A DNA stretch of 64,000 nt from Pelagibius sp. Alg239-R121 (GCF_947331435.1 NZ_CAMZOF010000007.1:62001-126000); one strand, 5' to 3'. Numbered from the stretch's first letter, positions 18,372-27,612 are shown. The notes: a model not told the origin generated them from the letters alone. Program-made: numbers and translations.

Positions 18372-19244
18372 TCACTTCTTCTGAAACACGAACTTGGCGT
18401 AGGCGTAGGTGAGGAAGATCATCGGGATCACCATCAGCCAGGCCACGGCGGCGGAGTAACCGATCTGGGAGTACTTCAAGCCGTTGAAGTAGACGTAGTG
18501 CGAGAGGGTCTGGGTTGCGGTTCCCGGCCCGCCATTTGTCAGCATATAGACCTGATCGAAGGTCTTGAGCGAGAAGATCGCCTTTAGGATCAGCACCACC
18601 GCGAGCACAGGTACGAGCTGGGGCAGGGTGACGTCCTTCAGTACGCGCCAGCCGGAGGCGCCGTCGACCTGGGCGGCTTCGATGGTGTCGCGCGGGATGG
18701 AGGCGAGACCGCCGATCAGAACCAGCGTCAGGAAGGGAATCCAGCCCCAGACATCGGCCATGATGCAGACCCAGAAGGCCAGCGTCGGATCGGAGAGCCA
18801 GGAGATGGTGGCAAGAGGCGGGAAGACGATGCCGAAAAAAGCATCGAACAGGCCGAACTCCGGATTGAACATGAAGCGGAAGGAAACGCCGATCAGCGCC
18901 GGGCTCATGGCGAAGGGAATGATCAGCAGAGACTGAACCGTCACCCGCAACCGGCCGCCGGGTGCGAGCAGAAGTGCCAGGCCCAGGGCGAGCAGGGTGG
19001 TCAGCAGGACGGTCCAGAAAGTATAGGTTGCGGTCACCCATACTGAGTTCCAGAAGGCAGGTTCCTCCAGGAAGGCCCAGGTGTAGTTCTCCACTCCCAG
19101 AAAACTCTGCGGGAAGGCGGGGCGCGAGAGCCGGCCTTCATAGAAGGAAAGGCGCAGCGACTCGACCAGTGGCCAGATCGCGGTCGCGAAAACCACGATG
19201 ACCGCCGGCAGCACCAGCAGGTATTTGAGATGTCGATCCCGCAT
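18372..19244 (-). CDS. Carbohydrate ABC transporter permease (MalF/UgpA type)
   Basis: A 290-residue inner-membrane permease with about six membrane segments. The EAA loop reads DTIEAAQVDGASGWRVLKDVTLPQL near residues 190-215. It pairs with the MalG-type permease just downstream. A strong intercistronic stem-loop at 19313-19339 separates it from the binding-protein gene, the usual arrangement where the binding protein is made in excess. Confidence 0.92.
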   Translation of the reverse strand: MRDRHLKYLLVLPAVIVVFATAIWPLVESLRLSFYEGRLSRPAFPQSFLGVENYTWAFLEEPAFWNSVWVTATYTFWTVLLTTLLALGLALLLAPGGRLRVTVQSLLIIPFAMSPALIGVSFRFMFNPEFGLFDAFFGIVFPPLATISWLSDPTLAFWVCIMADVWGWIPFLTLVLIGGLASIPRDTIEAAQVDGASGWRVLKDVTLPQLVPVLAVVLILKAIFSLKTFDQVYMLTNGGPGTATQTLSHYVYFNGLKYSQIGYSAAVAWLMVIPMIFLTYAYAKFVFQKK

Positions 19245-19312
19245 TCAGGACTCCGCCTTGCTAGAGCAGTTTGAGTCAAACAGGGCACAGATTTTTGCCG
19301 AGGGCGTAAAGT

Positions 19313-19339
19313 CCGGGATGAGCGTTAGGCCCATCCCGG
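19313..19339 (-). other. Intercistronic stem-loop after the binding-protein gene
   Basis: CCGGGATG at 19313-19320 and CATCCCGG at 19332-19339 form a perfect 8-bp stem with an 11-base loop. It lies between the binding-protein gene and the first permease of the same operon. There is no long U tail, so it is more likely an mRNA 3'-end stabiliser or partial attenuator than a full terminator. Confidence 0.6.
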
Positions 19340-19362
19340 TAAGTTGTAGTCTACAGGGAAAA

Positions 19363-20706
19363 CTACTTGATGCGGCCAGCCCGTTTCAGGACTTTGTCCG
19401 ACTGCTTGGCAGCCGCCATCATCAGTTCGCGGGTATCGCCGCCGGCTGCAGCCTTGGCGATGGCCGCGGAGAGCAGATCACCTACCTCCGGCCATTCCGG
19501 AATTTGCGGCATGATGTCGGACTCTTTGAGCGACTCCCATGCGGCGGCCTGGATACCGTCGTTGGCGGCATTGACCTCCGGATCCTGAAGACTCGAGACA
19601 TGGGTAACGACGTTGTTCACGATGTCCTTGTCGCCGACCTTGCGGACGGTCGCGTTGGCTTTGTCCATTTCCGGATTGGAGAGCCACTTCATGAATTCCC
19701 AGGCTGCATCCTGATGCTTCGAATAGTTCGAGATCGAGAAGGGCATGGAGATCGCGTAGGTTTTGGTTTTGCCCAGATAGGACGGCATGCCGGAGAAGGC
19801 GACCTGCTCCTTGGTAAGGGTCGAGGACTTGGGATTGGTGAAGCCCGAGTAAGCCCACCACCAGACCGGAATCATGGCTGATTTGCCTTGCATGAAGGAC
19901 TGGCGTGCATCCTGCTCCACGAAGGAGAGGGAGGAGGGGTTGGTGACCTTGTGCTTGGTGTGCAGGCCGATGTAGTCCTCGGTCGCCTTCAGTCCCGCTT
20001 CGCTGGCCCAAGCGGCCTTGAAGCCCTCGTCGAAGACATCCGCGCCGGCGGCCCAGAGGAAATTCAGCCAGATGAAGAGGTTCTGCCGGTTGCCGTCGTT
20101 GTTGTAGTAGAGGGCCAGCGGCGCGACATCCGGATGATCGACCTTGAGCTTATTGCCGATCTCGACCAGTTCGTCCCAGGTCTTGGGCGCCTCGGGAATG
20201 AGATCCTGGCGGCGGAACATCAGCTGGGCGTGGGCACGCAGCGGGAAGCCGAGTGTCTTGCCCTCGAACTGTGCAGAACGGGCAAAGGCCGCCGGGTAAC
20301 GCTCCATGGAGATTCCGTCACGCGCCATCATCTCGTCGATCGGCGTCAGCCAATGGGCATTGGGCGGCCCCCAGGAATCGAGATAATTGATCACGTCGAA
20401 CTGGCCGTTCGCGGCGATGCCTTCGGTAGCGACCTTTTCCTGCAGGGAGCCGAAGGGAATGAAGGTCCATTCCGTTTCGATGCCTGTGAGCTCCTTGAAC
20501 TCACCGGCCCGCAGCATCAGGCCGTCAAACTGCGGCGTCACGACCGAAAGAATGTTCAGCTTGGTTCCGGCGAAGGGCTTGCCTTCCAGCAGGCCGTACT
20601 TGATCTGGCCGGCTGCCTGCGCTGTTCCCGCAAGACTGGCGGGCAAGCCGGCAGCCAGTGCGGCACCAGCCGCCGATACCATCAACTCACGTCTGGTCAG
20701 TTTCAT
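19363..20706 (-). CDS. Sugar ABC transporter substrate-binding protein
   Basis: A 447-residue periplasmic binding protein of the UgpB/MalE-like family 1. The N-terminus KLTRRELMVSAAGAALAAG carries a twin-arginine-like signal ending at about AQA near residue 32. The body has the family pattern, including FPLRAHAQLMF and the VWWWAYSGF segment that could line an aromatic ligand pocket. The ATG at 20706 is preceded by GGGAGG; an upstream GTG has no ribosome-binding site. It is the first gene of the importer operon, with two LacI-type operators upstream. The ligand is unknown; the family takes sugars, polyols and glycerol esters. Confidence 0.92.
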   Translation of the reverse strand: MKLTRRELMVSAAGAALAAGLPASLAGTAQAAGQIKYGLLEGKPFAGTKLNILSVVTPQFDGLMLRAGEFKELTGIETEWTFIPFGSLQEKVATEGIAANGQFDVINYLDSWGPPNAHWLTPIDEMMARDGISMERYPAAFARSAQFEGKTLGFPLRAHAQLMFRRQDLIPEAPKTWDELVEIGNKLKVDHPDVAPLALYYNNDGNRQNLFIWLNFLWAAGADVFDEGFKAAWASEAGLKATEDYIGLHTKHKVTNPSSLSFVEQDARQSFMQGKSAMIPVWWWAYSGFTNPKSSTLTKEQVAFSGMPSYLGKTKTYAISMPFSISNYSKHQDAAWEFMKWLSNPEMDKANATVRKVGDKDIVNNVVTHVSSLQDPEVNAANDGIQAAAWESLKESDIMPQIPEWPEVGDLLSAAIAKAAAGGDTRELMMAAAKQSDKVLKRAGRIK

Positions 20707-20792
20707 CTTTTTTCCTCCCACTCATTATCGGATGGCGGTCCGGGGCAGGATAACCTGAAGCGCAGCCGGCCGCTGTCTCAATTCTTTTATCG

Positions 20793-20806
20793 TGCATACG
20801 CATGCA
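20793..20806. promoter_or_regulatory. LacI-type operator, proximal copy
   Basis: TGCATACGCATGCA has arms TGCAT and ATGCA around a central CG. It lies 87 bases upstream of the binding-protein start. An identical 14-mer lies 46 bases further upstream, which would suit cooperative binding or looping by a LacI-family dimer or tetramer. Confidence 0.72.
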
Positions 20807-20838
20807 ACCTCATCTAAGTAGAAATCGCAAGCTCTTTT

Positions 20839-20852
20839 TGCATACGCATGCA
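20839..20852. promoter_or_regulatory. LacI-type operator, distal copy
   Basis: A second identical TGCATACGCATGCA, here extended by flanking T and A runs to a longer palindrome. It lies between the LacI gene stop and the importer operon, the expected control region. Confidence 0.72.
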
Positions 20853-20926
20853 AAAATTTTCGCAAGCACAGCCTTGTGTTCAGTGCCATAGATGTCAGCT
20901 TTGGCGCCTGGTAGGATTGGCGGAAT

Positions 20927-21937
20927 CTAGGAGTTCTTCGGTTTTCTGGCCGAACTGCGGACGATAAGTTCCGACGGCACGACGGCGGCACGTTTCTTGA
21001 CCACGCGCTTCTCGATCTGCTCAAGCAGGATCGACACAGTCGCCTCAATCATGTTCTGCGACGACTGCGAGATTGTCGTAAGATCGTAACCCTTCCAGGC
21101 CGCTTCGGGGACGTCGTCATACCCTACGACGGAAACATCCTCGGGAATGCGCAAATCCAACTCACCGCGCAGGACGTCCATGACCGAAAAGGCCATGTGG
21201 TCATTGGCGACGAAGACCGCGTCTGGCCGGTCTTTCCTGGAAAAGAGTTCGCGGGCGGCCGCTGCGGCGCCTTCGAAGTTGTAGCCGCCGACCGCGCGCG
21301 CCCAGACGGTCATGCCGTGTTCCGCCAGCCCCTTGAAAAATCCAGCTTCCCTATCGCGGTTGGTCGAGGAGTCTTCGGCGCCGGCGATGAAGGCAATGCG
21401 CTCGTGTCCACCCTCCACCAGGAATCTGGCAAGTAGTCGGCCACCTTCGATATTGTCCGAGGTCACGCTGCTGGCAGGCGAGGAGGGGACGTAGCGGTTG
21501 AAGAGCACCACCGGGATGCCGGTCTTCGCGCATTCGCGTGCTAGGGTGGAGGAGAGAGTTGCGGAGGCCATGACCACGCCTTCCACCTGATACTCCAGGA
21601 TCCGTTGGACGACCCGGTCCTGCTTGCCGGTCTCGGTCATGAAGAGCAGCACCTGATAACCCTGGTCCTGCAGCGCTCGCGAGAGCTTTTCCAGCACGAT
21701 CGGATAGAACTGATTGTCCAGATAGGCAACCATCATGGCAATCAGGCGCGATCTGCCGCTGATCATGGCGCGTGCCAGGGCGTTGGGGCGATAACCGAGT
21801 TCCCTTGCCGCCTTTAGGACCTTCTCTCGGGTTTCGGCGGATACGCTGGCACCGGGTGTGAAGGTACGGCTGACGGCCGACTGTGACACCTTGGCCAGCT
21901 TGGCGACATCGCCGGAGGTCGGGGCTGACTTGTTCAT
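20927..21937 (-). CDS. LacI-family transcriptional regulator
   Basis: A 336-residue regulator with the LacI helix-turn-helix at the N-terminus (VAKLAKVSQSAVSRTF near residues 11-26), the hinge helix PNALARAMISGRS, and a periplasmic-binding-protein-like effector domain. It is the upstream gene on the same strand as the ABC importer and probably binds the three TGCATxCGxATGCA-type sites. The ATG at 21937 puts the helix-turn-helix at the usual position. Its AGGAGG is only one base away, so an upstream GTG or the ATG at 22111 cannot be excluded. The effector is presumably the imported compound or a derivative. Confidence 0.92.
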   Translation of the reverse strand: MNKSAPTSGDVAKLAKVSQSAVSRTFTPGASVSAETREKVLKAARELGYRPNALARAMISGRSRLIAMMVAYLDNQFYPIVLEKLSRALQDQGYQVLLFMTETGKQDRVVQRILEYQVEGVVMASATLSSTLARECAKTGIPVVLFNRYVPSSPASSVTSDNIEGGRLLARFLVEGGHERIAFIAGAEDSSTNRDREAGFFKGLAEHGMTVWARAVGGYNFEGAAAAARELFSRKDRPDAVFVANDHMAFSVMDVLRGELDLRIPEDVSVVGYDDVPEAAWKGYDLTTISQSSQNMIEATVSILLEQIEKRVVKKRAAVVPSELIVRSSARKPKNS

Positions 21938-22029
21938 GCCTCCTATATCGCTGTTTTCCAACCGCACGTCTACAGGCGGTGCAGTCGGCGTTCCTTCGTT
22001 CCGGAACGGCTCCCGTTCCCTGGCCCTGA

Positions 22030-22590
<561 letters not shown>

Positions 22591-22606
22591 ACTTCAGGCC
22601 CCTCGC

Positions 22607-23515
22607 TTACTCCACCAGTGCGAGGAAGTTTTTGATCAGTGTCGTAAACTCGCGGGGTTTGCGGTAGGGGCCGTCATGGTTAGCCCCCGATAACGTGATC
22701 AGCAACGCGTTTGCCTGGCAGTTGGCGAGGCGTTCCGCCATCATCGAATAGCGTGTGTAGGTGTTCTTTCCCTGGACGATGAGCGTAGGAACCGTCATTG
22801 CGCCCAGCTGATCGCACGAGATCGGGCCACCCGGGGCCATGGCGAGAAACGGTGGAATGGTGCGTCCGTTCGCGCGCCAGTAACTCGGCCAGGGCTCGGG
22901 TTCAGTGGCTGCGTTGCCCTCGGGCAGCTTGAAGACCGCTTCGATGAATCTGAGTGCCGCGTCCTCGGCCTTACCCGCTTTCATGGCTGTAATCGCGGGG
23001 CCAAAATTCTTGAACATCTCGGTGCGGGCTGCCGAGCTTCCGGGCAGGCCTGAAAGCAGAGCCCGCGCGGAGGGTTCGTAGTGAATGATCGAGCGAAACA
23101 GATCCGGCCGCCTGAGTGATGCATAAGTGCCGATCCCCCCGCTATAGGACCAGGTGACGAGGTGCACCGGTCCTGCGTCGAGTCCTTCGATAAAGGCAAT
23201 CAGGTCGTCGATATGGGTTTCGCGCGAAAAGTGCTCCGCCTTGTCAGACCAGGCGGCGGTCCCGAAGTAGCGTTGGGTGTATGCGATGAAACGCCGTTCG
23301 CTGGCGATCTCCGGCCGATAGGGATCCCAGGCACGCATGTCGGAAATCGCGCCATGGACAAAAACGACCGGAGTGCCGGTTCCTTCTTCGACATAGGTCA
23401 ACTTTGTGCCGTTCAGGGCCATCAGTTTTTCTTGCGGCGTTGCCAATACCAAGGGTGCAGTCGCAAGGCTGCCAAGAGCCACTGCGGCGGCAAGCAAGAT
23501 CTGTCGATAGGTCAT
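22607..23515 (-). CDS. Exported alpha/beta hydrolase
   Basis: A 302-residue alpha/beta-hydrolase with an N-terminal signal peptide (about residues 1-25, cleavage after VLA), so it is probably periplasmic. The oxyanion region is FVHGAISD, the nucleophile elbow TWSYSGG with its serine near residue 127, and the histidine is in SGANHDGP near 283. It is convergent with the VOC gene and divergent from the SARP-type regulator. Heptamer direct repeats in the shared upstream region suggest it is a target of that regulator. Substrate unknown. Confidence 0.87.
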   Translation of the reverse strand: MTYRQILLAAAVALGSLATAPLVLATPQEKLMALNGTKLTYVEEGTGTPVVFVHGAISDMRAWDPYRPEIASERRFIAYTQRYFGTAAWSDKAEHFSRETHIDDLIAFIEGLDAGPVHLVTWSYSGGIGTYASLRRPDLFRSIIHYEPSARALLSGLPGSSAARTEMFKNFGPAITAMKAGKAEDAALRFIEAVFKLPEGNAATEPEPWPSYWRANGRTIPPFLAMAPGGPISCDQLGAMTVPTLIVQGKNTYTRYSMMAERLANCQANALLITLSGANHDGPYRKPREFTTLIKNFLALVE

Positions 23516-23591
23516 TTGGACTCCTCCCGTGATTTATTCGGTCGATCTGCGCCAAGAAGGCACGCAGCGACCTGGGGAGTGTTTCGCATCA

Positions 23592-23621
23592 AGCGTCACG
23601 ACAGCGTCATTTGAAGCGTCA
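23592..23621 (+). repeat. Three AGCGTCA heptamer direct repeats, SARP-type box
   Basis: AGCGTCA occurs at 23592-23598, 23603-23609 and 23615-23621, at 11- and 12-base spacing. SARP/OmpR-fold regulators bind heptamer direct repeats with about 11-base periodicity. The array lies between the divergent hydrolase gene (start 23515) and the SARP-like regulator gene (start 23775), so it could control either. Confidence 0.6.
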
Positions 23622-23774
23622 GGCTCGCGATTCGGAGGTGTTTTTCTGACGGTTTCAGTTCAGTTCGAGACGAATGCTGATTTCAGCGAGAAAGAACGTG
23701 AATCGACACAATCATCGCGGTCATGTATGCTTGCAAACAAGTTGTTCCTGTGAAAGGACGACGGGTGAGACGTC

Positions 23775-24890
23775 ATGGCTGATCTCAAGCTCCTGATCCT
23801 CGGGCCGGTGCGTCTGGAGACCGCCGACGGAAAAGGTGTCGGACGTCTCGGCGTGAAAGCCAAAGCACTCCTGGCTTACCTGGCGATGCAGCCGCACGGC
23901 AATGCGGACCGTGACCTGCTGGCAAATCTGCTCTGGGATTCACGCCCACAGGCAGAGGCGCGACATGCTCTACGTCAGGCGCTGCTGACGCTTCGGACTC
24001 AATTGGGCAATCACGCGGACAGCCTGTTGAAGTCGGACCGTACGAGCCTGCAGCTGCGCCTGGATGTCGTCGACGTCGACTTACTGCAGTTCAAAGATGC
24101 GTTTCGCTCAGGGGATGATGGTGGCTTGGTCGGTGCCTGCGGCCTCTGGCGCGGATCCTTCTGCGACGGACTGGATGTGGGTGCGGAACCCTTCGAATGC
24201 TGGCTGCTCAGCGAACGTGCCCGATTGGACGAACTGGCCGCCATTGGTTTCAGGCGCATCGCCAATTTAGAGGCGTCCGTCGGCCGCTTCGAAGCCGCCG
24301 TCGAGGCAGCACAGCGCTGCGTTGCGCTCAATCCATTCGACGACTCGGTGCATGCCGATCTGATCGACCTTTACGGGCAACGTGGTTGGCCCGGCCCGGC
24401 CCGAAAGGCCTATCGCCGTTGTATCGATCTGTTTCAACGGGAGCTTGGTGAGGTGCCGGATGAAAGCGTTCACGCGGCAATGGCCCGTGCGCTGGACCGG
24501 CGCGGTTGTCAATCCGATCCTCATCAATTTCGGCCAACTCCAGGGCGGCGGCTCCCCCCTGTGGCGGTGCCAGGGAAACCTGCCGCTAACTTGCATATCA
24601 GTGCTGTGGCTTTGTCCGTTGTTGCCGTCTTCAGTGCCTCGATTTTTGCCGGTGCATTTCTGAGAGATGAATCAAAAGTGACGGTGTCGCGACAGGAGCC
24701 GGCTCCACTTGCCTGGGTGGGCACGGGAGCGGCGGAAGCTTATCCACAGACACGCAGCGCAGTTTTTTCAAATCGTTCGGCGGAGATTTCCAGGATCGGA
24801 AGTGCCCAGCGGATCACGGCGGGGGAAGCCATCTCGCGGGCGCTTCAACTGGATCCCGATTACGCTTATCTCTATCCAGCGGGGTGCTGA
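23775..24890 (+). CDS. SARP/BTAD-type transcriptional regulator with a membrane helix
   Basis: A 371-residue protein. Residues 1-95 form an OmpR-like winged helix, beginning LKLLILGPVRL and including LANLLWDSRPQAEARHALRQAL. Residues 97-245 are a bacterial transcriptional activation (BTAD) domain. A hydrophobic segment near 274-296 predicts one membrane helix, leaving a short periplasmic tail. The tail ends at ALQLDPDYAYLYP, which looks like the start of a TPR helix, so the sensor part may be truncated. It lies three bases before a secreted-protein gene. Heptamer repeats upstream may be its own binding sites. The family is common in actinobacteria; membrane-bound proteobacterial forms are less studied. 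Confidence 0.82.
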   Translation: MADLKLLILGPVRLETADGKGVGRLGVKAKALLAYLAMQPHGNADRDLLANLLWDSRPQAEARHALRQALLTLRTQLGNHADSLLKSDRTSLQLRLDVVDVDLLQFKDAFRSGDDGGLVGACGLWRGSFCDGLDVGAEPFECWLLSERARLDELAAIGFRRIANLEASVGRFEAAVEAAQRCVALNPFDDSVHADLIDLYGQRGWPGPARKAYRRCIDLFQRELGEVPDESVHAAMARALDRRGCQSDPHQFRPTPGRRLPPVAVPGKPAANLHISAVALSVVAVFSASIFAGAFLRDESKVTVSRQEPAPLAWVGTGAAEAYPQTRSAVFSNRSAEISRIGSAQRITAGEAISRALQLDPDYAYLYPAGC

Positions 24891-24892
24891 TC

Positions 24893-25459
24893 ATGACAAA
24901 ATCGTTCGCGCGAAATTACGGTCTAATCCGGTTGGCCTTTGTCGCGGCAATCTTGACTGCAGGAGCAATCGGCGCAGGTCACGCCGTGGCAGAGGACATC
25001 TCGGGGGAAGGGCCATTTACCGTCAATTTCACGTCGATTGCGATCAGTCCCACGCCGCCGGTCTCGCTGTCCGATGATCGTCACATGGGCATTGCCGAGA
25101 ATTTCATGACCGCGACCAACGCCAGCGGCAAAGGTCTCTTGCACAATCTGACGGGACGCTGCATTGGCTGGTTCATCGTTTACAAGAGCAGCGCGTCTTA
25201 TGAATTCCACGGTCACTGCAACTACATCGATGCTGACGGCGACACCGTTTTCGAGAAGGCCGATTTCGATGTTCAGCCTCTCGACTCACTTCGCGTGGGA
25301 ACCGGCAAATGGCTTGGCGGTACTGGTAAGTACACGGATTTGAGTGGGGTCTTTGAAATCCGCACCAGTCCGCTAAAGCCGATCAGGGAAGGCTTCGTCC
25401 AAGGCATCGGCACAAAGCAGGGGAACTACAGCCTGCCGCCGTCGAAAGCGTCGAAGTAG
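24893..25459 (+). CDS. Secreted protein of unknown function, AOC-barrel-like
   Basis: A 188-residue protein with a signal peptide (residues 1-33, cleavage near HAVA). The mature part has alternating short beta strands, two cysteines (in GRCIG and GHCNY) that could form a disulfide, and a glycine-rich WLGGTGKYTDLSGVF motif. This motif is typical of small beta-barrel proteins resembling the allene oxide cyclase barrel fold. I chose the ATG at 24893; a GTG three codons earlier is possible. It starts two bases after the SARP gene stop, so it is co-expressed. No enzyme motif is recognised. Confidence 0.7.
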   Translation: MTKSFARNYGLIRLAFVAAILTAGAIGAGHAVAEDISGEGPFTVNFTSIAISPTPPVSLSDDRHMGIAENFMTATNASGKGLLHNLTGRCIGWFIVYKSSASYEFHGHCNYIDADGDTVFEKADFDVQPLDSLRVGTGKWLGGTGKYTDLSGVFEIRTSPLKPIREGFVQGIGTKQGNYSLPPSKASK

Positions 25460-25582
25460 TCTTTGGATTTCGCACGCGCCTCATACGCTCAATGCCTTCT
25501 TGTCCTCCAGCACCTTCCGCGCAACTCGGATGCATTCGTGTGGCTGCCAACCAATGCCGGCTCGACGCAAACGGAAAAATCT

Positions 25583-26674
25583 CTAACCATCAATGGCTTC
25601 GCGTATCCAGCTCTGCAGATACTTTAAGGAATGTTCCGATCGCACACCGTGGTTAGGGTCCAGCACCAGGGGACCGGGGCGGTAGCCGCGATTCTTGAGA
25701 CCGCGCTGTACCGATTCCACCAGATGAATATCTTCCTCGACCGTGGTGGCCCGATCCTGGACGGCGAGGCGGCGGACAACCTCCGAGTCCACGCCGTTGA
25801 TGCTGTACCAGCCGCGCCAGACCACGACGTGCTCTTCGTCGAGCGCACGCCAGTGATAGGTGTTCAGCACGTTGCCGGGATAGACCTGGAAGGAAAACAT
25901 CGGCCAGAGAAACCAGGAGGAATAGTCACCTGCATGTTCGTTGGCTTCGAGGTCGATGGGGTAGCTCATCTGATCCAGGTTCTGGCACTCGGTGGTATGG
26001 CGCAGGCAGTAACCCCGCGGCTGGATGTCGTAGGTCTCCGGCTTGACCACGCCGGTTGCGAAGGTCGGGTGGTTGAGCTGGCAGTGATAGCATTCGGAAT
26101 AGTTCTCGATCGAGACTTTCCAATTGCAGTTTTCCTGGATCTCGACCCACTCGAGCGGCTTCAGGCGCTCGATGTCCGGCACGAAGGCTGAAAGCTGTTC
26201 GCGCGCTTCAGGGAACCATTCGTCCATGGGCGCCGCGCCGGGATCCAGGTTGACGAAAAGAAAGCCGCAGAAGTCTTCGATTAGGACGGAACTCAGGCAG
26301 ACCTTCTCTTTGTCGAAGCCGGGCACTGCGCGGATGTTGGGTCCGGCTTTGAGTTGGCCCGTGAGCTCATAGGTCCAGGCGTGGTAGGGACAGACGATGC
26401 TGCGCGCATTGCCCGAGCCGGCGACCAGTTCGTGGGCGCGGTGCTGACAGACGTTGTAGAAGGCGCGGATTTCGTCGTCCCGGCCGCGCACGCAGAAAAG
26501 GTTCTGTCCACCGACTTCGAAGGCGAAGTAGTCGCCGCGCTTTTCCAGTTGCGAACTGTGCCCTGCGAACTGCCAGGTCTTTGCCAGCAGGCCCTGCTGT
26601 TCGATCCGGAAGACCTCCGGGTCGGTGTAATAGCGCGCGTCAAGTGAGTGCACGATGTCGACGGCCTCGCTCAC
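25583..26674 (-). CDS. Rieske non-heme iron oxygenase alpha subunit
   Basis: A 363-residue ring-hydroxylating-type oxygenase. The Rieske [2Fe-2S] cluster ligands are C76-x-H78 in CQHRAHEL and C95-x2-H98 in CPYHAW. The mononuclear iron histidines are His197 and His202 in ECYHCQLNHP, with an acid further on. The pattern is closest to oxygenases that demethylate quaternary amines (glycine betaine GbcA, stachydrine, carnitine CntA types) rather than aromatic dioxygenases. Its start overlaps the RpiR gene stop by four bases. No ferredoxin-reductase gene for electron supply is seen in the window. Betaine N-demethylation is inferred from the neighbours. Confidence 0.88.
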   Translation of the reverse strand: MSEAVDIVHSLDARYYTDPEVFRIEQQGLLAKTWQFAGHSSQLEKRGDYFAFEVGGQNLFCVRGRDDEIRAFYNVCQHRAHELVAGSGNARSIVCPYHAWTYELTGQLKAGPNIRAVPGFDKEKVCLSSVLIEDFCGFLFVNLDPGAAPMDEWFPEAREQLSAFVPDIERLKPLEWVEIQENCNWKVSIENYSECYHCQLNHPTFATGVVKPETYDIQPRGYCLRHTTECQNLDQMSYPIDLEANEHAGDYSSWFLWPMFSFQVYPGNVLNTYHWRALDEEHVVVWRGWYSINGVDSEVVRRLAVQDRATTVEEDIHLVESVQRGLKNRGYRPGPLVLDPNHGVRSEHSLKYLQSWIREAIDG

Positions 26675-27612
26675 TTCCCGTTTCCTTTTGGTTCGGCCCG
26701 CTCAGCGCTCGGATCTTCCCGGTAAATGCCCAGCGCGTGGCGGCGTTCGTGAAAGGCTTCGATGTTGGCGATCACCTCGGGGCTCGCATCCGCGATGACG
26801 AAGGCCATCAGGGTTTCCAAAAGCGCCACCGTAGCGACGGTTGAGGGAAAGAACTGCGGCGTATCCGATTGCACCACGAAGCCGTGGTCGCTGCCGGCAA
26901 CAATGGGGGAGGCCGGGCTGTCCGAAATGCCGATAATGGTGACGCCCTGTTCCCGTGCCACTTCAACCGCGTCGACGACTTCGCTTCGGTAGGGTTTGAA
27001 GGTCATGGCCAGCAGCACGTCGTCGGGTCCGGCGCGGGCGATGTCGTCGATGGCGACGCTGCCGCTACGCGGAATGGCCTCGATGGTGTCCACCGCCATG
27101 CCTGCGAGATAGGCGAAATTGCGCGCCAGCGCGTTGTTTACACCGACGCCGAGAACATAAGTGCGCCGCGCCTGCACAATCATGTCGGCTGCGGCCTGGA
27201 CGTGCGCTGCGTCGGTGGTGGCGAAACTCTCCTCGATGTTGGCGATGGCACTGGCGGCCATATCCGCATAAAGGCCGCCGAGTTTACCGCCCTTGGAGAG
27301 GGACTGCAGCCAGCGCGCGCGGTCCGGGAAGTCGGCCCGTCCGTTGCGGATCTCTTCGCGGAAGGGCTCACGGAAATCGTCGTAACCCTCGAAGCCGACC
27401 GAGCGGGCCATGCGCACGAAGGTGTTGGGTTTGACTTGCGCAGCCTCGGCGATCTCGCGGATAGAAGACACGCCGACGTCGTTCGGATTTTCCAGCACAT
27501 AGGCGGCAGCCTTGCGGGTCTCCGGCGTCAGGCTCTCCAACTCCACGGCCAGTTCGCGCAACAGGTCCCGGGGCGTCGGAAGTTCTGAAAATGGTACGTT
27601 CGTATTATTCAT
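26671..27612 (-). CDS. MurR/RpiR-family transcriptional regulator
   Basis: A 313-residue regulator with an N-terminal RpiR helix-turn-helix (residues 20-95, SIREIAEAAQVKPNTFVRMARS) and a C-terminal SIS domain (about 130-275, TYVLGVGVNNALARN). SIS domains bind phosphosugars or related acids. It is transcribed with the Rieske gene and divergently from the flavoprotein operon, so it probably controls both. A repeated ATGGTAC element lies around its start. Confidence 0.9.
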   Translation of the reverse strand: MNNTNVPFSELPTPRDLLRELAVELESLTPETRKAAAYVLENPNDVGVSSIREIAEAAQVKPNTFVRMARSVGFEGYDDFREPFREEIRNGRADFPDRARWLQSLSKGGKLGGLYADMAASAIANIEESFATTDAAHVQAAADMIVQARRTYVLGVGVNNALARNFAYLAGMAVDTIEAIPRSGSVAIDDIARAGPDDVLLAMTFKPYRSEVVDAVEVAREQGVTIIGISDSPASPIVAGSDHGFVVQSDTPQFFPSTVATVALLETLMAFVIADASPEVIANIEAFHERRHALGIYREDPSAERAEPKGNGK

